Virus record (IMG/VR): IMGVR_UViG_3300043256_000088
Coordinates: 1-30,438 of that record
From: a virus
Reading direction: 5' to 3' (one strand)
Length of the DNA: 30,438 bases
Shown: in pieces, positions 18,991 to 27,588 of the stretch
Layout: the number at the start of each line of letters is the position of its first letter
Position numbering within the stretch: the stretch's first letter is position 1
Position numbers and translations under genes: made by a program
Notes under the pieces: model-generated
Told to the model about the DNA's origin: nothing
The model's database searches: none
What the model saw: only the letters and a program-made list of their open reading frames with translations

Positions 18991-19325
18991 CCACCCACGC
19001 CCGGCAGGAAGTCCGAGAGGGCCTTCAGTGCCAACAGGATCACCGGGACCATCAGGCCCCAGAAGAACCGTTTCTGGCGATCGTGGGCCTGCTCAAGACG
19101 ATCCAGGCGGACGTTGTGTCCCTTGTACCCGTTGCCGTCGCCGTACAGGATCCGCTCGACCTTGTGGCGCCAGTCGTCGCCTTCCTTGATCTGCTCATCC
19201 ATTTTGATGGAGAGCGCTCGCAGCAGCGTCAGGACTTCCGCCTGAGCAACTTCGATCTTCCGCATCCACTGGTCGTTCATTCGTTCATTGGGCATGACGT
19301 TTACAGCATACGCCCAAGGGATCAC
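18987..19325 (-). CDS. Coiled-coil protein with C-terminal membrane helix (XhlA/holin-associated-like)
   Basis: The product is 112 residues from GTG 19325 (GTGA overlap with the tail-tip stop), or 102 from the in-frame ATG 19295 (MPNERMNDQWM). A charged coiled coil (KIEVAQAEVLTLLRALSIKM, then DEQIKEGDDWRHKVERI) is followed by a basic patch and one hydrophobic segment, FWGLMVPVILLALKALSDFL. This is the layout of XhlA-type proteins and other small proteins encoded after tail genes near lysis cassettes. A role in lysis or in anchoring tail components is possible. No endolysin is adjacent. Confidence 0.65.
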   Translation of the reverse strand: MIPWAYAVNVMPNERMNDQWMRKIEVAQAEVLTLLRALSIKMDEQIKEGDDWRHKVERILYGDGNGYKGHNVRLDRLEQAHDRQKRFFWGLMVPVILLALKALSDFLPGVGG

Positions 19326-22300
19326 GCACTCAAGGTCCCGTAGGCGACGCGGGTGGCGCTGGGGTTCTCAACCTCGATGAACTGCGGGTCCGGGCCCTCG
19401 CTGACGGTGTGGCGCAGCTCGATGGTGTCGCTGCTGGACAGGGAGCCGGTGACGCCACTGGTGCCGCCGGCGGTGATGATCGTGGACCACCCGCCGCCGT
19501 TGATCTGGACTTCTACGTCGCTCGTGGAGTAGGCAGCGCCGATTCGCACGGTGAACACTCCGCCAACGACCGTGGCATAGCTGTTCGTTGCGGTAGATGG
19601 CCCCAGGTTCCCGCCCAGGTAGAACAGCCCGGAGTTGACCGTGTCGGGCACCACGTCGTGGATCAGGGCGTACCGGCTGGTCAGGTCCACTTCGCTGCCA
19701 ATGTCGTGCCGGGCTTGAATCTGCACGCGAACCTCGGTGCCGGCCGTGGCTACCTCCAGTATCTCCAGGCGGGGGATCACGGCCAAGCTCGCGGCCGTCT
19801 GCCATGCGAACGGGCTGCTGGCGATCTCGGTGTTGCCGCCGTCCGGGTCCACGAACACCCGCACCTGATACTCGGTGCTGGCGTCCACGCCGGAGTCGTC
19901 GGACTGCATGGCGGCCACCTCGTCGGTAGTGTCGTAGCGGCGCCGGAACCAATCCACGTCGAACCCGAAGGTGTTCTCGCCCGCCCCGCCGTCGCCTTCC
20001 AGGTCGGGCGTGCCGAAGTCAGTGGCCGTGCCGTTGAACTGCATCGCCGCCGGCGGGTAGGGCCGGATCACGCGCTTGTCCATCGTCAGCCCAATCGTCG
20101 TCACCGCGCCGGCGTAGGTGGCCGCCGAGGAGCGCATGCGCAGCTCGACGTCCACGTTGTCGGTGTTCACGAAGTTAGTGTCGGTGATGCCCGCGCCCAC
20201 GTGGACCAGGAACACGTCGGTGTCGGCCGCGTGGTTGAACTGGACCGAGCACAGCACGCCGCGGAAAACACCGTCCAGGCTCACGTCGGCGCCGCTGATG
20301 GACGCGGCCCGCACCAGCATGAATTCGTTGCCGACCACGATCAGCTGCACCAGCTGCTGGCCCAGGTCCGTGTCGCTCGCCGCGTCGTCGAAGGCGGCCT
20401 CCAGCGCCGTCTGACCATCGGGCGTCGCGTTGATCAGGATGCTGCTGACCGGGTTCGCTTGGCTGGCGTCCAGGGCGCTGTCCAGCTGGCCGATCTTCAC
20501 GAACTGGTACACCTCGCCGGCCTCGGCATAGGTGCCAGCCGGGGCGCCAGCGGCGTGCCGCTCCATGATCTTGAACGTGACTTCGCCGCCTTGGATCCGC
20601 GCCGCGGCCAGTACCTTCGTGGCCGCGTCGTCGCCGGCGAACTCAGGGTCGCGCACCAGGATCGCCCGGGGACACTCCATCGCCAGCTGCTCCGTCGAGG
20701 GGAACGCGACGAGGCTGGTGGTCGGCGGAACCCAGCCGGTGGGCGGCGGGGTGCCCATCGACGCGGCGGCGAACTCGAACACGTCCTGCACGACGGTCAA
20801 GGTCATGCGGTTGGATTGCAGGCGGCCATAGTCGATCCTCGTCACGCGCATGGGCAGCTTTACGAAGCCCAACCGCGTGTTCGTCCACGCGACTACGTCT
20901 CCGATCGACACGTCCCACATCTGTCGGTTGACGACCAGCACGCACCGCGCCAGCGGGTAGCTCTGCCCACGCAACTCGCGCCACGCGATGTTCGCCGCGA
21001 GCGCGCTGTTCTTCACGCCCGGGAATGACAAATCGCCGGTGAGCGACGTGGCGCCCTGGATCGTGCCGTCGCCCTGGATCATGGCGTTTGCCATGTCCTG
21101 CGCCATCGCGAACGAGAGCTTGTAATCGTCGTCGCGCTTGTCGTACTTCACGAAGATGGTGTTGGTGGTGTCTTCCCACGAGCCGCGCGCATAGTCGCGG
21201 ACTTCCGCCACGTTGGCGTCGGTCAGCTGCGGGACTAGGTCGATGTCGTAGTCGGCGCGCGCCAGCTTGATCGTCCACTTACCAGTCGTTTGCGACAGGA
21301 AGACCACGCCGTCTATCTGCCGCTGTAGCTCGGACAACAATTTCTTCGCCGGCATCTCTCGGTCCAGTAGCATGCTAAAGCCGTTCGACTCGGCAATCAT
21401 GGTGTCGGCGGCGGCTAGGAAGTTGGGCAGGTCGATGTCGGAGTCTTCGAAGCCAAAGCCCCATTCGTCGTTCGTCAGGATCTCGTACACGACGTTCACG
21501 GGGTTGGCATCCACGCCACCGATCTTATCCTCGCCAGCGCCCTGGCCCGAGAAGATGCCGGTGTAGCGCTCCAGCTCAAACGACCACACCTTGATCTGCG
21601 TGCTGGTGCCGATCGACGCTCCGTTGTCCGCAACCTGCGGGGCAGCACTGGTGAACTGTCGGGCCACGACGTGGCAGGTGCCGGAGTATCGCGGGGCGGT
21701 TGGGGTGATCGCCGAACTAACCCGCTGCCGGTTGGCCGCATTCAGGTAGTCGTTCACGTCCTGCGTCGTGCTGCCCGTGTAGAAGTCGACCGTGGTCTGC
21801 ACGCCACCAGAGCCAAGGTCCTCGCCGCCGAACAGCTCAGGCTTGTCGATGTCGAAGAACGTGTTGGTCGAAACCGTGCCGCTGAATACCTCGTCGTCGC
21901 CGATGAACACCTTCTTCAGCACCGTATTCGGTCCGCGGCACAATGCCATCTGGAGCCCCAGGTGGTAGCGGAATCCCTTCGTGATCTTCGCCGAACTCCA
22001 TAGGCCAGTCTTTACCTTCTCGGTAATGGCTTCCTGCACGAGGTCACCATACCAGATGACGTTCGGGCCCTTTTGTAGGACGCGGCCCCAGATCAGCGGG
22101 ACCTTTCGACCCTCGGTGGTCGTCGGCACCTGGAAGTCGCCGAGCCCAGACGGGCGCGCGTGTTCAACCTCGGGCTTCGGGCGGGTCAGCTCCATCAGTA
22201 CGACGGTGACGACGAACAGCAGCAGGGTCACGAAGAATGCCTGCTGAGGCGCGGCGGGATCCACCGGCGCCATCAGTTGAGCGGCGATTGTCCAGGCGCT

Positions 22301-22390
22301 GGCGGCGCCGACGATCCACTGCAACGGGCGCGGCAGCTTGCGGATCCATGGGGCGAAGTCGGGAAAGTCGATTGGTGGGCGGCGGTTCAT
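19322..22390 (-). CDS. Tail tip/host-specificity protein (J/TipJ and GTA Gp15-like)
   Basis: The product has 1022 residues. It lies directly downstream of the DUF2163-type hub gene, the position of the central tip protein in lambda J and GTA-like tails. An early segment matches the start of such proteins (GRKVPLIWGRVLQKGPNVIW, about 93-112). The middle contains baseplate-hub-like repeats, including LLSELQRQIDGVVFLSQTTG and DYGRLQSNRMTLTV. The C-terminal third is fibronectin-like beta structure (TEYQVRVFVDPDGG; TVSEGPDPQFIEVENPSATR) and probably contacts the host. Unusually, residues 24-40 and 51-67 are two strong hydrophobic segments. The gene ends the tail operon but for one small gene. Confidence 0.8.
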   Translation of the reverse strand: MNRRPPIDFPDFAPWIRKLPRPLQWIVGAASAWTIAAQLMAPVDPAAPQQAFFVTLLLFVVTVVLMELTRPKPEVEHARPSGLGDFQVPTTTEGRKVPLIWGRVLQKGPNVIWYGDLVQEAITEKVKTGLWSSAKITKGFRYHLGLQMALCRGPNTVLKKVFIGDDEVFSGTVSTNTFFDIDKPELFGGEDLGSGGVQTTVDFYTGSTTQDVNDYLNAANRQRVSSAITPTAPRYSGTCHVVARQFTSAAPQVADNGASIGTSTQIKVWSFELERYTGIFSGQGAGEDKIGGVDANPVNVVYEILTNDEWGFGFEDSDIDLPNFLAAADTMIAESNGFSMLLDREMPAKKLLSELQRQIDGVVFLSQTTGKWTIKLARADYDIDLVPQLTDANVAEVRDYARGSWEDTTNTIFVKYDKRDDDYKLSFAMAQDMANAMIQGDGTIQGATSLTGDLSFPGVKNSALAANIAWRELRGQSYPLARCVLVVNRQMWDVSIGDVVAWTNTRLGFVKLPMRVTRIDYGRLQSNRMTLTVVQDVFEFAAASMGTPPPTGWVPPTTSLVAFPSTEQLAMECPRAILVRDPEFAGDDAATKVLAAARIQGGEVTFKIMERHAAGAPAGTYAEAGEVYQFVKIGQLDSALDASQANPVSSILINATPDGQTALEAAFDDAASDTDLGQQLVQLIVVGNEFMLVRAASISGADVSLDGVFRGVLCSVQFNHAADTDVFLVHVGAGITDTNFVNTDNVDVELRMRSSAATYAGAVTTIGLTMDKRVIRPYPPAAMQFNGTATDFGTPDLEGDGGAGENTFGFDVDWFRRRYDTTDEVAAMQSDDSGVDASTEYQVRVFVDPDGGNTEIASSPFAWQTAASLAVIPRLEILEVATAGTEVRVQIQARHDIGSEVDLTSRYALIHDVVPDTVNSGLFYLGGNLGPSTATNSYATVVGGVFTVRIGAAYSTSDVEVQINGGGWSTIITAGGTSGVTGSLSSSDTIELRHTVSEGPDPQFIEVENPSATRVAYGTLSA

Positions 22391-22391
22391 G

Positions 22392-23210
22392 TCAGACTCC
22401 CTGGGCGAAGAGGTCCTTGCTGGGCACGAAGGCGAACCCGCCGAAGTCAGCGACGCGGTCGAAGACCAGTGCGCAGTCGCCCTCGACCAAGTGGTCGCAT
22501 CCTGCGAATACCTGCACGTTCCCGCCAGTCGGATCTACCTGGAACGGGAGCAGCAGCGTCAGCACGTCGCCGGACTGTGCGAGGATCATGCGGAAGTCGT
22601 TCGTGCCGGTTGGGCGAAGGTACCCGCCAACGAAGTCGAGGCCGCTGGCGCCGGCACCGGAGACCGTGATGGTGTTGCCGGAGATGCTGCTGGCGGTGCC
22701 CAGGTGGTCAAAGTCGGTGGCGGCTGCCCCGCAGGCGTCGTCGTACAGGATGTGCTGGCACATGTTGGCGAAGCTGAACCGCGGCAGGTTGCGGTTCAAT
22801 GCAGACTCGATCGACCGAATGGCGAACTCGGCGCTGTGCCCATCGTTTGGATAGGCGACGGCCTGCACGCGGCCCTTGAATAGCAGCACCTGCGTATCGA
22901 AGGCTGGCACTTCGTCACGCTGGTAGCGGAAGATGTTCAGCCCAACTTTCTGGCCCGGCGGTATGTCGATGTACTCCTGCGCCAAGGCCGTTGAGGTCGG
23001 CATCGTCACCTTGAGGTTGCGGGTGCCTTGGTCGCTGCCCTGCACGATCTTGCCGCGCGCGATGGCCAGGGGCGTGTAAACATCAGCGCCGATAGTGATC
23101 TCGTCCTCAGCCGACGTGTAGCGGGTAAACGTGGAGCCCAGCGAGAACTCGTACAGCTCAATGGGGCGCGAGCCCTCTACGCTGCTTTCCAGTTGATCGT
23201 AAGTTGCCAT
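22392..23210 (-). CDS. Tail hub protein, DUF2163/BR0599 (GTA hub) type, four-cysteine
   Basis: The product has 272 residues. It has a beta-rich N-terminal half and the signature CQHILYDDACG, then FAGCDHLVEGDCALVF and FGGFAFVPSKD. These give Cys151, Cys160, Cys238 and Cys246, the positions expected for the iron-sulfur cluster of lambda gpL and of the RcGTA hub. It would form the ring between the distal tail protein and the tip protein. ATG 23210; the stop is separated from the next start by one base. Confidence 0.82.
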   Translation of the reverse strand: MATYDQLESSVEGSRPIELYEFSLGSTFTRYTSAEDEITIGADVYTPLAIARGKIVQGSDQGTRNLKVTMPTSTALAQEYIDIPPGQKVGLNIFRYQRDEVPAFDTQVLLFKGRVQAVAYPNDGHSAEFAIRSIESALNRNLPRFSFANMCQHILYDDACGAAATDFDHLGTASSISGNTITVSGAGASGLDFVGGYLRPTGTNDFRMILAQSGDVLTLLLPFQVDPTGGNVQVFAGCDHLVEGDCALVFDRVADFGGFAFVPSKDLFAQGV

Positions 23211-23214
23211 GGGA

Positions 23215-26200
23215 TTAGTTGTCGTCGAAGACTTGGAACACCGGCATTTGGCACGTGGCCAAACCGATGCGCGGGTATTGGATCCGGACGTTGTCCCCGT
23301 CGAATCGCGTCAGCTCGTAGAACTGCACGCGCACGACTTCGTCCGCGGTCCGCGTCGAGGGCCACGTCGTGTCCAACGTTAGCCGCTCCGTCGTGGAGTC
23401 TACACCCGCGGCCGACTGTACCTCGCGGACTAGGCTGGTGCCGTCCGTGAACGTGATCTTGAACGTGATCTTGGGTTCGCGCGATTGGATGAACCGCTCG
23501 TACTCGATCCGTTCGACGTCCATCGTGTCGGAGCCGACGCCCAGGGTTGCCTTCACCTCTAGGTCATCGTTGAAGGTCGGGAGGTAGAATGCAATCCATC
23601 GGCCACCGATCGAGATCATGGCCCTGCGGAAGTTCAGGATCTCACTGCGGTTCCGCAGTACGAAGCCCTTCTGAGAACTGCGCTTGCCGCGGTCCCAGCT
23701 GCTGCTGATGCTTACCACGCCGGTTTTGTTGTCGATGCGGTAGATGCGCCGCTTGTACTGCTCGGCCATCTCGCCGGTCATCACGTTGCAGTCGTCGAAC
23801 AGCACGCGGCCGTTGAAGGTCGAATACGCAGCAGTGCTGCCGGACAGCGCGCCGGTGTCGTTGTCGGTCACCTCAAAGGTGATCTTGAACGTCTCCAGGT
23901 TCTTCTGCGCCATGGCTCCAGCCACCATTCGCAGGATGACGGCCGTGCGCAGCGGCATGAGCTTGGTACCCACCGGGTAGGCGTTCAGGCTGGGGTTGCC
24001 AGAAGTGATCGAAGTATCAGTCTTCGAGTCGATAGAGATCACGTCGAACGTGTTCGCGTCGGAGAGGATGACGGCCAGCCCGCCCACGCGTAGGTCCACG
24101 TCGTCGGCGCCAGTCACCTGATACACCGTGGTACCGATGGACGCGGCGGCGGTCGTCAGCAGCACCTCGTTCTGGACGGGGAACCCGAAGAGGTTGGCGG
24201 TCCAGTCCATCAGGAGCGCCTGCATGCGCTGGCGGTCGTTGCCATCCAGCTTGTACATCACCTCGTACAGCTGTCGTGGCTGCTTCCGCAGGGCAATGCG
24301 CTGCTCGACGCCGGACAAGCCGGGGATGATCTCCGTCAGGAACGCTAGCGTCTCCTGCATCGGCGACTCATAATCCATGGGGATCAGGACGATGCGCTGG
24401 CCGGAGATGAACAGCTGCGGCTCTTCACCCGTATCGAAGATGAAGTCGATCGTAGTGTCGAACGCCGGCAAGCCCGCTTGAAGAGCAAGTATGTCGCGCA
24501 GCACTAGCGTGCCGAGTGTGAAGGCGTCGCCTGTGTTGTCCGTGCTAGTTGAATCCAGCATGGAGGACTGACGAGGCACTACCTCTGGTGGTGCCTCATC
24601 AGGCAAGTCGATCCCCGGCAGCGCATTGTTGACGATGCTGGACAGGGTCACGCTCGCATCGCGGTACGCGCTGTACAGCTCGTACGTGTCCTGCTTCTGC
24701 GTGATGATGTTGCCGAACGCAATCTTGGTGCGCGGCAGTATATGAACCTTCTCCCACCAGTCGAACATGCCACCAACGTGGTCAGAGAAGTCGCCGCTGT
24801 CGCCGGCCTCGGTCCCCGCAGGCCGAGCACCTAAGTCTGGACGTGGCGCACCCACGCGCGGGCCTGACACGTCGGGCAGGTTGATCAACTCGGCCTGGAA
24901 CAGACCGCCGTCGCTGGGCGTCGTAACCGGGCGGCCATGGCCGCCTTCGTAGCCTAGGCCGGTCAGGTAAGTGCGGACGAAGTTAGTAGCCTGTCCATCG
25001 GCGAAGATGAACGCCGGGCCCTGGTCTGGGTCCACTACAATGACGTCTTCTTCGATTACCAGCCAGGTGTGCGCTCCATCTTCGTTGGCAGCGCTGAAAT
25101 CCAGCGTAAAGCCATTAGTATCGAACGATGTGACAGTTGCCACGTCGCCAGTGGTGCCATCTTTCAGCGGTGTGTCGATAAGCGAAGCAACTGCTAGGCT
25201 TTGAGCATTGATTGTTGCTGCACCATTCTCGTCTGTGATGGTGTGCGAATATTCATTAGTTGCATCAGCAACGCCAACACCCATACTGCTAGCAGAATCG
25301 CCGGACTGTCGGCCACCGCCTGTTCCAACACTCATGCACGCTAGAAACTGCGGCTTGAATCCTGGAGCAGTGACAACCTCACTGCCTGTGCCGGGAGCGA
25401 CGATTTCACCCATCTCGGCGCTGTAGTTGCCGTTGAAACTCAACGCCAAGTAGTAACAAGTTGCGTCCCCCGAATTGGTGCTAGTTAGACGAAAACCGTT
25501 GGTAATCTGCTGACAGCTACGACGTGCAAAGGTACTGCTCTGGAACATATTGAGCAGCACGTTACTGGTGTTTAGTTCTCGATAAGGATCACCAGATGAA
25601 GATCCATCAGTACAAACCTGAGTCATGCACCGGCTATGGTTGCTGCCACCGTCGTATGCGAACATCCCAAAGTTGAACGTTGATTGCGCGCTCGGCGTGT
25701 CAGTTATGACCCTGTCACCGGCGTGCGACGAGATGAAGAAGGCAACCTCTGTATCTGCACCTGGAGCAGTAACATCGAGCGGTGTACTACCCGAAACAGA
25801 GGCAGTCCCTACATGGGCTGATAGATCAGTGCCGCCAAAGAGGACACAGGTTACAAGCCAGTCGTCCGAAAAAGCGTCGAGCCAGTCAACTCGCACTCCA
25901 TTGGTGATCCACGAATCGAAAACGGCATAGCCATCATCGGACGAAAGGTTGGGAAACAGCAGCGCAATACAGGCATTGTTTACCATCAAGCGCTCTGTAT
26001 CCTCAGTAGTGAGGCCGTTCCTAACACGGTTCATGGTGCAGCGATCACGAGTGCCGTCGGTGAACCCAGTCGCCATGCACCCGTGGTCTTCCGCCGTTCC
26101 ACTGACGTCCGCTCGGGTAACGATGAACATCGCAGCCTTGGGCGTGCCGAACCCTGGGACCGTGAAGTCCTGCGTACCCGTGGTCGTCCGAGCATTCAGT

Positions 26201-26226
26201 CTAACCGTGCGGATGATGAGGGTCAC
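23215..26226 (-). CDS. Large distal tail protein with triplicated N-terminal domain
   Basis: The product has 1003 residues from GTG 26226 (V/MTLIIRTVRLN). Residues about 19-135, 148-268 and 282-393 are three related beta-sandwich units. Each opens with a V-T-A/V-P-G pattern (FTVPGFGTPKA, VTAPGADTE, VTAPGFKPQF) and closes with a TNG-V/F-hydrophobic strand (ITNGVRVDW, ITNGFRLTS, DTNGFTLDF). The rest (about 400-1003) reads as a distal-tail/baseplate-like protein with ERIEYERFIQSREPKITF and a beta-rich C-terminus. The triplicated part has a lower GC content than the flanks. Its position between the tape measure and hub genes supports a tail role; carbohydrate binding by the repeats is a guess. 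Confidence 0.72.
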   Translation of the reverse strand: MTLIIRTVRLNARTTTGTQDFTVPGFGTPKAAMFIVTRADVSGTAEDHGCMATGFTDGTRDRCTMNRVRNGLTTEDTERLMVNNACIALLFPNLSSDDGYAVFDSWITNGVRVDWLDAFSDDWLVTCVLFGGTDLSAHVGTASVSGSTPLDVTAPGADTEVAFFISSHAGDRVITDTPSAQSTFNFGMFAYDGGSNHSRCMTQVCTDGSSSGDPYRELNTSNVLLNMFQSSTFARRSCQQITNGFRLTSTNSGDATCYYLALSFNGNYSAEMGEIVAPGTGSEVVTAPGFKPQFLACMSVGTGGGRQSGDSASSMGVGVADATNEYSHTITDENGAATINAQSLAVASLIDTPLKDGTTGDVATVTSFDTNGFTLDFSAANEDGAHTWLVIEEDVIVVDPDQGPAFIFADGQATNFVRTYLTGLGYEGGHGRPVTTPSDGGLFQAELINLPDVSGPRVGAPRPDLGARPAGTEAGDSGDFSDHVGGMFDWWEKVHILPRTKIAFGNIITQKQDTYELYSAYRDASVTLSSIVNNALPGIDLPDEAPPEVVPRQSSMLDSTSTDNTGDAFTLGTLVLRDILALQAGLPAFDTTIDFIFDTGEEPQLFISGQRIVLIPMDYESPMQETLAFLTEIIPGLSGVEQRIALRKQPRQLYEVMYKLDGNDRQRMQALLMDWTANLFGFPVQNEVLLTTAAASIGTTVYQVTGADDVDLRVGGLAVILSDANTFDVISIDSKTDTSITSGNPSLNAYPVGTKLMPLRTAVILRMVAGAMAQKNLETFKITFEVTDNDTGALSGSTAAYSTFNGRVLFDDCNVMTGEMAEQYKRRIYRIDNKTGVVSISSSWDRGKRSSQKGFVLRNRSEILNFRRAMISIGGRWIAFYLPTFNDDLEVKATLGVGSDTMDVERIEYERFIQSREPKITFKITFTDGTSLVREVQSAAGVDSTTERLTLDTTWPSTRTADEVVRVQFYELTRFDGDNVRIQYPRIGLATCQMPVFQVFDDN

Positions 26227-26227
26227 G

Positions 26228-26497
26228 CTACAGTCCCAAGAGGGCCTTGGCTTCCGCCCTGGTGATCCAGCGGCGCTCCATCAGCATGAAGGCCCGCTCT
26301 AGGTCGTGGGGGTTGAGTGCCTTCATCACGTTGATCTCCGCAACCTCTCCAGCAGTTAGAGCGCGTTTTAGGCAACCCTCCAAGATCGACTTGGCCTTGG
26401 ACGCCGGCATGTTCACGGGATCCTTGCTGTGCCAGTATAGGAGTGCCATGAACTGATGGGTGGGAATGGATTTACCGATATTGTCTACGAGTGCCAT
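26228..26497 (-). CDS. Small tail-module protein (89 residues), unknown function
   Basis: It begins MALVDNIGKSIPTHQFMALL and is helical (SKAKSILEGCLKRALTAGEV; RRWITRAEAKALLGL). One base separates its stop from the GTG start of the large tail protein, and two bases separate its start from the upstream stop. No family recognised; perhaps a minor virion or assembly protein. Confidence 0.6.
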   Translation of the reverse strand: MALVDNIGKSIPTHQFMALLYWHSKDPVNMPASKAKSILEGCLKRALTAGEVAEINVMKALNPHDLERAFMLMERRWITRAEAKALLGL

Positions 26498-26499
26498 GG

Positions 26500-27585
26500 C
26501 TAGTTCTTCTTGTACATGATTCCTTGGTTCACGGTCGCGGCGGCCTGCGTCGTAGTCGTGCTCTTCTCATGTGATGGGAAGACCACCCACGTGTCGGAGC
26601 CGATCACGATCTCCTGCTCAACTGCGAAGTCGCCGATGTTGATGCCGCGCACGTCGACCATCATGCCCATGGGCCCATAGACCGCACCCGTGCTCTGTGC
26701 CCAGTAGAACGTGGCGATCGGGTAGCCAGGAACGAAACCAGCGTCTGGGCTGGCCAAGGCTTGGCCGAAGGCGATGGCGAACTCATTGGCGCGGTAGCCG
26801 CCGGCGAAGTTGGCGCGGACGGTGTCGGAGCCGCCGCCGTTGCTCTGCCGATCGAGGCCCGTGTCAGTTTGGTTGCTGCCAACGATGGCCCACAGCCCGG
26901 CACCATCCTGCGACGGTAGGCCGTCGCACTGGATCGTCGCCATGAACAACTCCATGGCGTTCGTCGGATTTGGGGCGCTGCCATCCTTGCAGAGGCCGTC
27001 CAACAGGTGCGTACTACCGGGCTGCACCGCGGTGCTGTCGGTGGTCGTGCCCTGCATGCGCATGCCATAGGCGTAGGCACCTCCATTCCAATCGTTGAAC
27101 TTCTGAAGCTCGCCAAAGCCGAAGTGCACGTACTTCGCACTGGTGGTCTGCACGACGACGTGCACCGCCTCGACGCCACTTACCGTGACGAACGCCCAGT
27201 ATTGGAGCGGCGCGTCGCTGGCAAGGTCCACCATGCGCGCGTCGTCGATCGCCGCGTCGCTCGTGCTGGCGGCGCCGTTGCCGCTGTCGTTGTCCTGGTC
27301 CCACGGGCCCGCGCGGCCGGTGTCGTAGTTGCCGGCGCCGCTGGCGTGGTCGTACTGGTAGATGGCCAAGTGACGCGGGGCTGCCGTGTCCCACTGGAAC
27401 GCCACCTGTACGTCGGCGGTGTTCGTGCCCAGCGCTGCCTTGCTGATCGCCCATTCGCCCGATCCGGGGACGTGGCGGTCCGCGGTCCATGCTGGGTTGC
27501 CGCCGCCGGCCGTGGTCAGGAACGTGTTCAGCTTGCTGATCAGGTCAGCGACGCTGCTCGTGGTTTCATTGATGAAGAGTGCCAT
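26500..27585 (-). CDS. Virion (tail) structural protein, 361 residues
   Basis: The sequence begins MALFINETTSSVADLISKLN and is beta-rich, with many Gly, Ala, Thr and Asn, typical of phage tail or decoration proteins (GSGEWAISKAALGT; WAIVGSNQTDTGLDRQSNGG). I recall proteins of this sort in YuA-like siphoviruses between tape measure and hub genes but cannot assign a specific role. It is adjacent to a second protein of similar style. No signal peptide and no cysteine-rich motif. Confidence 0.65.
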   Translation of the reverse strand: MALFINETTSSVADLISKLNTFLTTAGGGNPAWTADRHVPGSGEWAISKAALGTNTADVQVAFQWDTAAPRHLAIYQYDHASGAGNYDTGRAGPWDQDNDSGNGAASTSDAAIDDARMVDLASDAPLQYWAFVTVSGVEAVHVVVQTTSAKYVHFGFGELQKFNDWNGGAYAYGMRMQGTTTDSTAVQPGSTHLLDGLCKDGSAPNPTNAMELFMATIQCDGLPSQDGAGLWAIVGSNQTDTGLDRQSNGGGSDTVRANFAGGYRANEFAIAFGQALASPDAGFVPGYPIATFYWAQSTGAVYGPMGMMVDVRGINIGDFAVEQEIVIGSDTWVVFPSHEKSTTTTQAAATVNQGIMYKKN

Positions 27586-27588
27586 GGC

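Noticed and set aside
19409-21028. Long plus-strand open frame (539 codons) opposite the tail-tip gene
   Set aside because: It is antisense to a convincing tail gene, rich in Arg, His, Val and Gly as expected from the complement of GC-rich codons, and has no recognisable motif.
26752-26766. GGCCAAG-G-CTTGGCC palindrome inside a virion gene
   Set aside because: 7-bp arms separated by a single base are within chance expectation and nothing around it suggests regulation.
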